Shown: positions 22,973 to 33,313 of the stretch, in pieces
Numbering within the stretch: position 1 is the stretch's first letter
Layout of the letters: the number at the start of each line of letters is the position of its first letter
Source: Pelargonium x hortorum
Lineage: Eukaryota > Streptophyta > Magnoliopsida > Geraniales > Geraniaceae
DNA: 33,313 nucleotides
Direction of reading: 5' to 3'
Assembly (NCBI GenBank): GCA_036897525.1
Contig: JAYMTJ010000094.1
Coordinates: 1 to 33,313, forward strand
The notes under the pieces: model-generated
Databases searched by the model: none
The model's input: only the letters and a program-made list of their open reading frames with translations
Told to the model about the DNA's origin: nothing
Translations under genes and position numbers: made by a program

Positions 22973-23206
22973 GTGAATTTCAGTCATTATTTAAGTGATT
23001 CTTTCTTTTCATTCAAAATCAATCGAAAAGAAGACAGATTTTTAGTCCTTTTTCGGGGACTTTTCCTTACTTTACGTGGAGTCCCGCAGAGCAGAATATT
23101 GGGATTGGGTATCCCGTACTATATAACATTTATAAAAGACTTAGAAAGATACTTCCTTTTCCTATTGGACTTTGTTACCTGTTACGGAATTCCTTCTATT
23201 TCTTAG
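22973..23206 (+). pseudogene. possible reverse-transcriptase core relic (non-LTR type)
   Basis: This 77-codon frame (GTG start, so the true extent is unknown) contains, in order, motifs that resemble the middle of a LINE-type reverse transcriptase: YLSDSFFSFKIN (residues 6-17), RGVPQSRILG (35-44), ITFIKDLERYF (51-61) and LDFVTCYG (65-72). Family consensus would be YLS..Q.V.IN, GVPQGSILGPLLF, IYINDL and YADD-V..Y. The order and rough spacing fit. The key Gly-Ser after GVPQ is SR, the stretch after ILG is about two residues too long, and the ADD of the catalytic box reads LLD, so it could not be active. In the same frame upstream, GIRSLGFNG (about 22880-22910) recalls the GIRG-box before YLS, separated by stops. 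Chance resemblance is a real alternative. A group II intron reverse transcriptase is less likely, because GVPQ rather than GTPQGG is seen. Confidence 0.33.
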
Positions 23207-24689
23207 GTCTTGGCTAGTTCAACTTATTTGCTAATTGTGAACCCTTTCTTATCTTATCTTAAACCTAGTCACAAAAGAGAGAAACTACGTCGGTTATAGG
23301 TATCCCTTTCATTCATGTACTTGCCCTAGCTCTTGACTTCTTCTTAAGCACTTTTTTCTAGTTTTAACTAGTAGAGTTTGATTCAGAATTTCTTTATATT
23401 ATCTAAGGGATTCGGATTCTCCTTTAATTCAAAAATTATTGAAGAAGGCAGGAGTTTTTCAGAAGGTAAAACTACGGAAACTCATTCTAATTTCTAAGCT
23501 TCGATCTATACAAAAGAAAGAGGGTGATAAGGCTCCATTACCCTGAACTCTTAAATTGGATAGAGTAAGTTCCAGAATTATGGACATTTTTGGCCGAAGC
23601 TTAGGAATTTCAGTCTATGTCTTAAGAAAACCCTTGACAAAAAAGTATGAACTAAACTATAGGACACCCCTAAACCAGGTATTGCTTTGCCGATATAGCG
23701 AAAAATTAGACTTAGTTAAGGCTGTCCTGAATCCGGGTTTACTTATTGGGTTCTTTTTTCTATAAAAAAACTTTAATCTTGACAAAATTCCCTGAAAAGA
23801 CAAGTACATCACGGAGTCTATTCAAAGGAAATCCCGGATATTTTATAGTATTTGTGAGGGGGTATACCTTATGTTGAATAAAAAAGGGAACCCAAATACT
23901 TATAAAGAACAAAGCTCTTTTTGCCTTACCTAGGACTCCCTTGTGAACTGAGTTTGAAAGTACAGGATGTTAAAGGCTTGAGTACTACGACAAAAATCTA
24001 TCTAAATAGAAATCATCTTTTATTTGAAAGCATAGAAGGGCCCCTTGTTAAAAAAACTTTTTGTTTAAGAAGTATCCGCTAGAGTAGCGTCTTTTTTTTT
24101 ATTGAATAACCAAAAAGTTGTCCCTTGTCAATCCTGCGCACTCATCTCAATCTATACGCAAGTAAAGTAAAGGGTCCTAACCCCAGGCCGACAATTAAGG
24201 GGCGCTTTCTCTATACTTTTTGAAAAGTCAAACAAAAAGGAGTAAAGACTCTAACTTATGCCTTTGACTTGACTAAACTGTATTAAATTAAGTTTACTGG
24301 GAAGAAATTAAAAACTAGTTACTGCATTTTTTGAGACATGGCTAGTAAAAGTCAATGTATTATGAAAGTACTATATGACACGGGGTTTCCCCAAAAGAAA
24401 AGGGTTTCGGATTATGGCAAGAACTCACTACAAGAAACCGACTTCTACTAATCGTACTTTAAGTAGAATGTATGCTAAGTAAAAAAGATTCACCAATACG
24501 AGTAGGTCTAGAGTCTTTATGCTTATCTCTTAAAAGGTTTTCAAGTATATAGGCTTTCTTTTCATTTAACCTAATTTTTGAAGTAAGAGTTCGAGACTCC
24601 TTATAAGTCTATTTTTTGCTTGTTCTAGTTTTAATTATAGGACTTTCGCTTTTCTATTCCTAGAGCGCCCCTGTTAAAGTTTATCTTAT

Positions 24690-24714
24690 GGGGAAGCCCC
24701 TATTCGGCTTCCCT
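24690..24714. promoter_or_regulatory. G+C-rich perfect hairpin
   Basis: GGGAAGCC (24691-24698) pairs fully with GGCTTCCC (24706-24713) over the loop CCTATTC, plus a G-T pair outside. This is the most G+C-rich stem in the window and thermodynamically the most stable short one I saw. No adjacent gene is visible. It resembles the isolated hairpins found in organelle spacers; function unknown. Confidence 0.5.
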
Positions 24715-26830
24715 TAGCCTATATAAAAAGGATTTAAAAGCCCTACAAGTTATCAGAGATCAAAGACAAAAAAGAAACCTCTTCTGCAGAAAAGTAAAGA
24801 TTTAGCCTCCTTTAAAAAGCTAGAAATCCGAATTCTCTTGACTATTTCACTAAAGTCTTATATATAATATAACTCAGAATTCTAAATTTCCTATCAATTC
24901 TAAAAGGTTTACTATATAGGATATCTAATTGACTTTAACGGGTAACCTTAGTTAACAAAAGCGGGAGACCTTGAAATAAAAGGAGTTCTAAATTCGGGTA
25001 TATGTATATGGATAACGCGAGGCTTCTTTGTAAATAGACTCGGCAGTTAACTATTAATAAGATAAAGCGGAAGTGCTAAGCGGTGTCATCATGACTTGGG
25101 GTAGAGCTAAAAATAGAAAACAAACCTTGTTATTATCTAAACCTTTATAAGGATAAGAGGGGTTTATCAGTATCCGGTAAAAAGGGGAGTACAGAATCCC
25201 TATAATTTGTATAAAAACTAAGACTTCTAGTATTGTTGTCGGCGTCAGAGTGCTAACTTGATATAAAATAGAAAAAGGGAAGAGACAAGAGCCTCCTTTT
25301 TACTATTTCAATTTCAGCCTAAGCTTGCTAGCAGTTACTTTATTGAGTCAGACTCCACTAAACAAAGAAGGAAGAAATCCTTGTATAATTTCTAAACTTC
25401 ACTTGGCAAAAACGCAAAAGATTTTGGACCTCTTAGTCTTAGTTAGCTAAAAAAAGATAATGCAGGGGCTCCTGTATAAGAAAAGCGGATACTCCTAAAA
25501 AGACCTGGGAGCACACTACCTTACTTGCTTGACAAAAGTCCTTTTTTTAAGAAAGCTTAGCAAAGTATGTTAACTTTATCCACTTAAAAGGGCTTGACTC
25601 CTTAGTTCGATAGCTATCCCAAGAAGTCTTATATGGTCAACTCCCTGGTTCTTTGTTCATTAAATCTGCGAGCACATATCCCCCCAACAGTGAAAATTCT
25701 TACTTTTCTTTTCAACCATGGAATTGAGTGAGTGTTGCTCTACCACCCGAAAAATCTTACCTAAAAAGGTAGATCTCTGAAAATACTAGGAACAAATGTA
25801 AGGACTCCAGAGATTTTTAGTCAAGACTGACTTTTTTGTGTTTGCATTATATCCAGTTGAGCTTGAAATGAAATAGAGTTATATAGGTTGCAGTCTTCGA
25901 GTTTACTTCTTTAAGATTTTCTACCTTTTTGGATAAACAAGCAGCGGGGGCTTTTCCTCTTTATATCTACCTGAGGAGCTTTCTAAAGTAGTCTATAGAC
26001 TTTTTGACTCTCTTTTGCTCCTATCTTGCTAATAAGTCATTTATATTTAGGGAGAAGCAAGCTCAGTAAAGCCTTACTATTCTGATTTTTCTTGTGTGCC
26101 TATAGAATTCTAACTAAGGACTAATAAACTTTTACTAATTTTACTAATAAGGAGTCCTCTATAGTGTTGAGACCGCAGGAGGTAGCATACGTTTTCTTTA
26201 GACTTCTATTATAGTTATATAAATATCTAAGAATTCCGTTTATTTCGTGTTTGTTCAATGTTCCTTCTTTGAAGTCAAGTGGTAAAGGATAATTTGGAGG
26301 GTACTGTCGCGGGTTCCGTATACAAGTTCGGTAGTTAAGTAAAAAAAGAGTGTGGGTGCAATCATTTAAATGGGAATACAAGAATCTGGCAAAAAAGCCC
26401 AGCACAGAAACTAAAGTTTATTGTTGTTTGAAAAGATCCCGAATATAGGATTGCTCTTTCTCATATTTAATGAGATGCAGACATTAAAACAAGCTAGCGT
26501 TATATCAGTAAAAAGTAGCCCTATAACGCCTATAATTTTGGACCTCATTAGGGTTATTTAAGCTTTTCCGACTAATTTAATTTAAATTTAGGAAAAAAAA
26601 AGCTGTTTGTTGTCAATTGTTTTTGGCGGTCAATTGGATTGATTAAGCAAGTTGGACGCGCGCAGGTTCGCCAAACTCTACAAAACCTAAAATTTTATAA
26701 GTACTAGACTGCAAGTCAAGGTGAATTAGAAATACATACACAAGAAAAGGGGCCTTTTTAAGATCTTTTCTGTACTGTAAGTGATGCGTGTAATCCACAC
26801 TCAGAGGTGCTATTGTAACTAAACTAGGCT

Positions 26831-26848
26831 GGTTATCCCGGTTATCCC
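26831..26848. repeat. 9-bp perfect tandem duplication
   Basis: GGTTATCCC occurs twice in a row, then TATG. Slippage duplication in spacer. Confidence 0.75.
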
Positions 26849-27295
26849 TATGTCCTTTAATGCATCTAGTTTTTAATAACCAGATATAGAAATTAAATTA
26901 CTCCTTGCAAGTTCCGCATGCTTTCGCCAAACAAAACTTCTACTAATCTATGCAAATTAAAGTGAGATATAAATATTTAACAAATACAGTAATTCAGAAC
27001 AGTATCAAAGAATCCTGAATCAAAAGACTCTTCCTAACATTTTGATTCAAAGTTATTCAGTCTAAGGCTTTCTGAAAACTTGATAGCTTTTCAAACTTTA
27101 TAGTTAGTTCCTGTTTAGAACTCTTTATAAAGGAAGGGTTTTGTCCTGAATTAATTATACCGCTTCACGAAATTTATACATAACTGGCTTTATCTCATGG
27201 TATATGCCTATGTTTTTTTAGGTATAGTCTATCAATAGGGTAGCTTATTTAAGGAACTCATGGGTTCTTTCTCGATAGGAAGTAGAAAGAAGTGT

Positions 27296-27362
27296 GAATT
27301 TAAGTCAGAAGGTCAGAGCGCTCCATTAAAAAGTGGAATGTCGTAGGTTCAAGTGCAAATTC
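27296..27362 (+). pseudogene. tRNA-like sequence (Phe or Trp type possible)
   Basis: D-arm AGAAGGTCAGAGCGC, then a stem TCCAT/GTGGA with a 6-base loop TAAAAA in the anticodon position, then ATGTCGTAGGTTCAAGTGC as variable loop and T-arm. GAATTT (27296-27301) pairs perfectly with AAATTC (27357-27362), closing a 67-base unit. The variable loop and T-arm recall tRNA-Trp (ATGTCGTAGGTTCAAAT), and the loop recalls the TGAAAA of tRNA-Phe. The T-stem is two bases short on the 3' side and the D-stem pairs poorly. A normal 7-base anticodon loop is not available. It is probably a pseudogene, though it is the one locus where all three stems can be drawn in some form. Confidence 0.45.
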
Positions 27363-28328
27363 CCGCAGTATCCTGGAGACCCGACTTTCTTAACAGCTTA
27401 TAGAAGGATCTTGAAAAGGATGTATTCCGACGATAGAAGTATAGATTTATCTGTTACTCTTTGATGCTGTGCGCCGCTTTTTTTGCTTTTTTACTCAAGT
27501 AGGATTTCAAACAAGGAGGAACTAAAGCTGTAAAGTTCCTATATACTAAATAAAGTTTCGCAGAAAGTCCTTGTATTGTTGGGTCATAGGAGGATCCCCT
27601 TCATAGAATCGGTAGGACAAAATGAAAATAAAAAGAGGTCTGAAATCCTGTATCAGAAATCTTACCTCTAAAATATATAAAAATTTTTTCTAATATGTCT
27701 CAACTTAGAAAGGTGCACTTCACCAAGCTTGGGGAGTTCCCTGAATGAAAGGGTTTTTGTGCGTATTATACTAGTAAACTTTTACTTACCAAAGGACCTT
27801 ACATGAAAAGAATACCCGAACACGGGATTGACACCTTACTTTGTGCAAATAATAAAATAAGTAGGGTCTTGTAAGTCCGATTTCTTATAGATTACTTAAG
27901 TCTTACTGGACTTTCCTTATCACATTCATGAGATAACCAAGGGCTTATTAAACAAGAGGATATTCAATAGGACAAGGTTACGCAATGACAGTAAACTTTA
28001 TGTCCATGGATTTATCTAAAGGAGTAACCTCCTCTGAGGAATACAAGTAATATACAAGGATTCAAACGAGCCTCCCCAAATTCTTAGTTTCTGAGATTAA
28101 ATACCTAAGAAGTCGCCCTCGAAACTAGTAGAAACAATTTATACTTGAGATATACATAAAATTTATAGGAAACCCCCTTTGTAAGGAAGAACTTTATTGC
28201 TAAATTGTATTGTAAGTGGGCATCTAGCCAAAGGGATTTTGAAGGGGCATATAAGCTCCTAAGATTATCTTGTATCTTTTTAATTTAACAAGGAGACTCT
28301 AATAGGCCTAAAATAGGAGCTAAAAAAA

Positions 28329-28353
28329 CATCGGTTCAAACTCGGGCATCCAT
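28329..28353 (+). pseudogene. orphan tRNA T-arm
   Basis: ATCGGTTCAAACTCGGGCAT gives a T-loop with four of five T-stem pairs (two of them wobble), followed by CATCCA as a possible 3' acceptor. Neither a D-arm nor a GGATG 5' acceptor is seen within 90 bases upstream. Weak. Confidence 0.22.
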
Positions 28354-28427
28354 TTAAAGCAATATTTAGAGTACCCTATATGAATTAAAAGGCGAGGCTT
28401 TCTTATTTAACTAAGTTAGATATAGCT

Positions 28428-28442
28428 AGTAGTAGTAGTAGT
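28428..28442. repeat. (AGT)5 microsatellite
   Basis: Five perfect AGT copies in spacer. Confidence 0.75.
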
Positions 28443-31400
28443 TCCAAAAAAGGGTGTAGGCTTTTGTTTTCCATTTGAGAAAGTTGGGAATCAGAAGCAA
28501 ATGTTCCTTAGCTTCGACCTTTCAGTTCAGGTTTTTAGGGTTAGTGCTTTTGCTGCTTAAAGGATCCCGCTAATAGAGCAGCTTATTAAATAGATATCTC
28601 ATAATTTTTAGTACACAATAAGTCCACTTTCATTCAAGATCTATTATACGGGCCGTTGGCCTCCTTTTCTAATATTTATTTGCAAGAAAGTTTGGCAGCG
28701 AATACCCAGTTGTATAGTATATTTATCTATACTAAAAAAGGAATTTCCTTATATCTAAGAGCGTAAATTCTACTCTTATCTATGATCTATGAAAATAGAA
28801 CTCTAGTCAAAAACCTACTTTTGACCCCTAAAACTTTATTAACTAGTAGTTTCAAAGGGCTTATCCTTCGATAGCATTATTATCTTTTAGACCGAATAAA
28901 GGGCCGTCTAAGAGTTGTTATGAATCCTTTTTATGTAAAGAGGAATTCTGAGGTTCCAGTTCCTGTAATTGAATTCAGTATTAGATCCATTATATTTGGT
29001 CTAGCTATTAAATCTTTAGATATTCAGAGTGCGGATAGGAATAATAATAAAAGTTAGTTAGAAGGCAAGGCAATTACGAAGTCTATGGATTCAGGCTTTT
29101 CAACTCTTTTGAAGTCTAGGAGTTGGGACTAAATAAAGTACAGAGGAAAATCTTTGACAAGCAATGGGCTAAGCTAAAACACGGTACCAGTAAAAATGAA
29201 AAGGAATATAATAAAAAATGAATTGTAACAAGCAGAGTTGCTAATCAAGTTTATACTAGAAAATGTATAGTTTTAGGTTCTTTATTTATTATAGAAGAAC
29301 AGAGAAGTAAGTAGTAAGGGGGACTCCTGATAGTTAATTTCTTGCGTTTAAGGGCTCCTTAGGATTATATACAAGGTATCAAGTTTACTTAGTCTCAAAA
29401 TAGACCCCTTTCCAATATTACCAGGATAAAAAGTATATACCTATTGTATTCATCTAGTTATTCTTTACTTGGGTATTGCTTTTGTATGAGTATATAGGGT
29501 TCTACATATTCTTATCTTTGTAGCCTCTATTATCCTACTTCTGTGTACTAAAAGAAGGGAATTTGTAATAAAAAGCACAGCTTAAAGCAAGCTATAGAAA
29601 AAGAACAAGATTCTACATTTTTATAAATGTTAAGGTTTCACTTTAACTTTAAAAAGACTCTAGAATTTACTTTCATTTAGAGTTAAGCTTCACTAGAAAA
29701 AAATAGAGTTACTTTCTACACGCAGTTTTGTATAAAACTTATATACCTTGGTTATAACACAGGTCTACAGATCAGCAATTTACAGACTACTAAAAGATCC
29801 TGATTATATAACGATTATATAGGACAGAGGTAGATACTTAAAATCTATGCTACGAAAGCGTGGCGCACTCTATAGGAGGTATATTATTAATTAATACTAC
29901 TACCATCATATGAGGTATCTATTCCTAACCATAACATAGAATAGCTTCGTGACTCTTATCAACAAGTAAAGCTTTTTAAAGCCATTCGTATGTCTCGGCG
30001 GCCTATCTTTTATGTTGCTACTTTTTGTTTATCTGAGTATTCTGTTAGAACAAGTTCGCTCTAAAACGAAGTCCCATGGATATCCCCGACAGCTCACATT
30101 ACTTATAAAAATTGGCAAGGATCAGATACTCTAGTTTTTTTTTTTATAAGAAGGCATTCCACAAAGAAAGGACTCGCTTTATAAGAATTCATTTTTAAGA
30201 AGGGAATACTAGTATATATATTTGAAGAAGTTTAATACATCGGGTGTTGGTACTGTAAAATGGATAGAAAATGCTTAAGTTACGGAGCCTGGCAAGACCA
30301 AAAAAGGGGATCCCGTTATATCTGTAACTAATAAATAATAGTACTCTGGATTTTAGAATTTTTATTTATTGATAACCCTTTATATTATATAGGTATAGGA
30401 GACAACCCTGTGCGATTCTTCTTCTAAAAAAGAGAGTTCTTTCTGCAAAGTTTGTAATATTTCCCTAGAAAAGCTATTGGATTTATACTGTTTGAGAAAA
30501 CAAATCTTGTTTGTTTATTAGTACAACGAGCACCCCTTCTTTAGGAAAGGGACCCCAATTACCTTGGCCTTAATTATTTCGTACTTTTAATAATTGCACC
30601 TCTTTATACTTACTACATTGGAAGCATACACTAAAAACGATTACTTTTTATATAAAGTTATTCTAGCTAAAATGGGTTTGTATTGATTCAGTTCTAGCAA
30701 TATTCGGTTTTAAGAAGAGCCCATTCTTAGCGGCGGGAGGTTTAGAATTCCAAGTACAAAGTTTTAACAATTTAGGAGCTTTGTAGGCTGTGGATTATCC
30801 TTGGAATTCTATTTTTATGTCTTGCAAAGATACAGCATTATACCTCAAAAGGAGGTCGCTAAGTAAGCAACAAATGTGGGTAATTTCTAAATGAAGAAAA
30901 AGGCATACGCCAGATTGATTCAATGCTGGTTAAGCGCGAATGGCCAGACAATGAGTTTTATATCCAAGCAGACCTTAGAATAAAAAAGTTCGGAGGAGAT
31001 TTCTGTTTCAAGGTGCTTTGCTTTCTCTACAGGCATGTCCCACACCCCCAGTGCTTTTTGCTTTTTCTATCTATTTTTCTTTTGTACAAGAAATCAAAGG
31101 GGTTTATACTAATAGCCCAAGAGCGCCCTCGTTCAAACTACCCCGGGAAAGCTACCTAAAATACCTCTCGAAAATTCTTGACTAATTAGGACTTCTCGGC
31201 CGTATGAGCTAGACTTCCTTTATCGGAATGTTCCCTCAACAGTAGAGTCTTTCATACATCTTTGGAGAATTCCTAGTTCAAGTTCAACAAAAGATAATCT
31301 GTTTATCCTCTTTACAGGCTTACATACAAGCTACAAGAGAATCGAATAACTTCGGCTCGCTAAGACAAGTGGCTACAAGAAGGCATTCCTTTGCTTGCCG

Positions 31401-32177
31401 TTAATACACAATTAGCGGTAGAGTACTCTATAGAATCAGTTATCGGTTATACTGTACTAATAGCACTCCCGAGTAAATTCAGTACTCGTTAAACTACTTA
31501 CTTCATGAATAGGAAAAACGAAGGATTTCCCTACACTTACTGAGATTTTCCGAGTTAACTATGATTTTAAGGCCTCAATTTGATCGATACCAGGTTTCTA
31601 CAAGCAACAAGGGAAAGGAATTCCCTTCTATTAAAAACACAAAACCCCTAAGTCTACTTTTACGCCCGGGAGTCCTCCTAGAACTAGAATACAGTATACT
31701 CCTCTATCCGCTATTAGGTAAGTATCTCTCCCTTAATGGGTATCTCTTCTCTAGCTACTAAGACTCTGGTAACTACTTCGAAAGCTCTTCATCTTCTTGG
31801 TAAAGCAGAGATCCGATTTGTATTCTTGACTTTCTTTCCTTAAGCTGTTATGTATGCTGGTATCGACCAAGGCAAACTTCTTAATTATCTAGTCAGTAGT
31901 AACCTATTCTCTGTGCCAGTAACACTTATATGATAGTATAGCCCCAAGTTCTAAAGAATTCCATCTTTGAGTTATAGATAGTGAAATTCATGTATTCCAG
32001 GTTTTGGTTTCTTTAGGTTTGCAAGCTAGGAACAGCTAAGAGAGTACTTATCCGATAATGTATTCTTAATAAAGCAATGGGGTTAGACAAGTATAGAGCA
32101 GAGGAACTCTAGGAACATTACCGGTCTAGCTCCTAAGAAAGGTATGGCTGAGATAGGTATAGGGAAGAAAGTTAAGA

Positions 32178-32212
32178 GGAAGTTTTACGGGATTAGAACC
32201 TACGCATTCCTG
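32178..32212 (-). pseudogene. possible orphan tRNA T-arm
   Basis: On the minus strand, GGAATGCGTAGGTTCTAATCC resembles a variable loop and T-arm. The T-stem has mismatches and no D-arm or acceptor is visible upstream. Weak. Confidence 0.2.
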
Positions 32213-33313
32213 TGTTACTGTACTTTGGTTAAAGATTTTGAGAGAAGTAGAAAGAACCTGAGGCCAAAGAAAATAAAAAATTTCCTGTAAATGAAGTCAA
32301 GTGCTTTAAAAGTTCAATTTGCTAGAACTAGGTCTTTTTGAGTTTGTATACTTTTTTTTTTTGATTTTTCTTTGTTTATAGGGTTTATGGTAAGTAAAGC
32401 TAATAACATTTAGAGTAAATAAATGAAGTGAAGTTAAAGCCAGTTTTCACTGACCAAGGTTGTAGTTATAATGGGATTCCGCTGTAGATCTCACTTCACT
32501 CTAGCTAAGGAATTCAGAAAAGCATAGGGGTCCTCACTCAGGCTTAGTACTCAAGATTGGGTAATTTAGGGGTATTGGTGTTTCCGGTTTTTGAGTCTTA
32601 AATTGAAAAGAGTAAACCCTAGAACTAGTAGGTTAATTATTAGAGTCTTTTGGATCAAGGAAATTGTAATTACAAGTTTTTACTAAACGGAGATAGATCT
32701 TGGGGGTTCTGAAGTCTAAATAAAAGTAAGTCTATGTCTTGATTATTCGCCTGTCAACCCAGTTTTTAGTTGGCATTCTAAAAGGTAGAGGTTTTATCCT
32801 TTTAAATAAAGGTTTGTTTTTGTTTGGGCAATAGAGTCTCAGTTTCAAAATTATTCCATAAACTTAATAAACTCAATTTAGCATGAGTATTGCTTTAGGC
32901 TTCTTTTTAATCTGCTGCACAAGGATCCATGTGTAAAGAAGAACCCAGGCAAAAGTCCTAAAATGAAAGAAGAATTGACTAGTTTCTTATTTAACAAATT
33001 GTAGAGGGAGTAGAGGCAGGCTATACTAGTGAAAATAATACTAAAACACTAAAAGGGAGCCCGGGAGTTGAAAAGTGTTTTGATACAATTAGTGGTATAC
33101 TTGCCTTGGATAGTGAGGCGTACTTATGTTACTTATTTTTTCCTGAGCCTTCGCTGGACTATAATTCATAGACACTCTTTACATACGAAATAAAGTAATG
33201 CTTACTTTAAGTTACGACTCTCCTATCCTAGTCTTTCAAGCAAGCTTGCCTTTAGTATCCGGAAATTGAGACTATATCCTGAATAGCCAACGTTAAAACC
33301 GAGAAAGAAAGAG

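Larger units (their letters stand above)
23207..27295. other. spacer, no gene (4.1 kb)
   Basis: No gene is recognisable. Frames at 23556-23765 (+) and 26121-26405 (minus, 94 codons) have no motif I know. It holds the G+C hairpin at 24690-24714, the 9-bp tandem GGTTATCCC at 26831-26848 and several mini-palindromes (23932, 24036, 25464, 26745). Confidence 0.55.
27363..33313. other. spacer, no gene (6 kb)
   Basis: No gene is recognisable. Frames at 30923-31159 and 31561-31761 (+) have no known domain. Isolated T-arm-like sequences occur at 28329-28353 (+) and 32178-32212 (minus) without matching D-arms. A (AGT)5 repeat lies at 28428-28442. Mini-palindromes occur at 27588, 28560, 29318, 30305 and 33056. 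Confidence 0.55.

Noticed and set aside
26630-26690. GCGCGCAGGTTCGCCAAACTC as a possible T-arm on the + strand
   Set aside because: The T-loop consensus fails (TTCGCC), the stem does not pair and no D-arm is placed correctly.
2434-27246. TCTATCAATAGGGT shared by about 2434 and 27230
   Set aside because: Several 14-base matches are expected by chance in 33 kb of this composition.
1-33313. CRISPR array, rRNA, group II intron domain V, terminal repeats of a mobile element
   Set aside because: I looked for regularly spaced repeats, conserved rRNA blocks, the domain V hairpin and long terminal repeats and saw none. Long inverted or direct repeats could be missed without a computed self-alignment.

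Overview
This 33.3 kb window contains no protein gene that I can name and no intact structural RNA gene. Base composition by eye is about 35-37% G+C. Open frames on both strands are short; the longest is 139 codons, with the rest under about 95, which is near what this composition gives by chance. I found no rRNA block, CRISPR array, insertion sequence, group II intron domain V or conserved organelle protein. The most likely source is an expanded, gene-poor, AT-rich organelle genome, probably mitochondrial, of a plant or alga. The reason is a scatter of degraded tRNA-like sequences. The two best resemble organelle/bacterial-type tRNA-Lys and tRNA-Gln, with no encoded CCA tail. Nuclear non-coding DNA or an expanded plastid spacer cannot be excluded without a search.

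Layout: 0-5 kb has three tRNA-like loci (470, minus 3076-3151, 4697) and a U-tract hairpin near 1240. 5-10 kb has a doubtful minus-strand tRNA 3' part near 7204 and a convincing tRNA-Gln relic on the minus strand at 8959-9029. 10-16 kb has two related orphan D-arms (11222 and 12360), a class II (Ser/Leu-type) tRNA 5' part at 14063 and a convincing tRNA-Lys relic at 15698-15767. 16-23 kb is spacer with AT microrepeats, a long T run near 21383, the 139-codon open frame on the minus strand and a strong stem-loop at 22273-22311. 22973-23206 encodes a peptide that resembles the core of a non-LTR-type reverse transcriptase. 24-33 kb is spacer with a G+C hairpin at 24690 and a tRNA-like locus at 27296-27362.

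Two window-wide patterns stand out. First, tRNA D-loops and T-loops survive while acceptor and anticodon stems are lost or replaced. Several loci are closed by a new, unrelated stem at tRNA-like distance, as expected for pseudogenes or for tRNA-like processing signals. Second, short G+C-rich palindromic cores (GAATTC, GGATCC, GGGCCC and imperfect versions such as GGGACTCC), often flanked by A and T runs, occur more often than base composition predicts. There are no recognisable genes to form an operon or pathway, so I describe no cooperating system.
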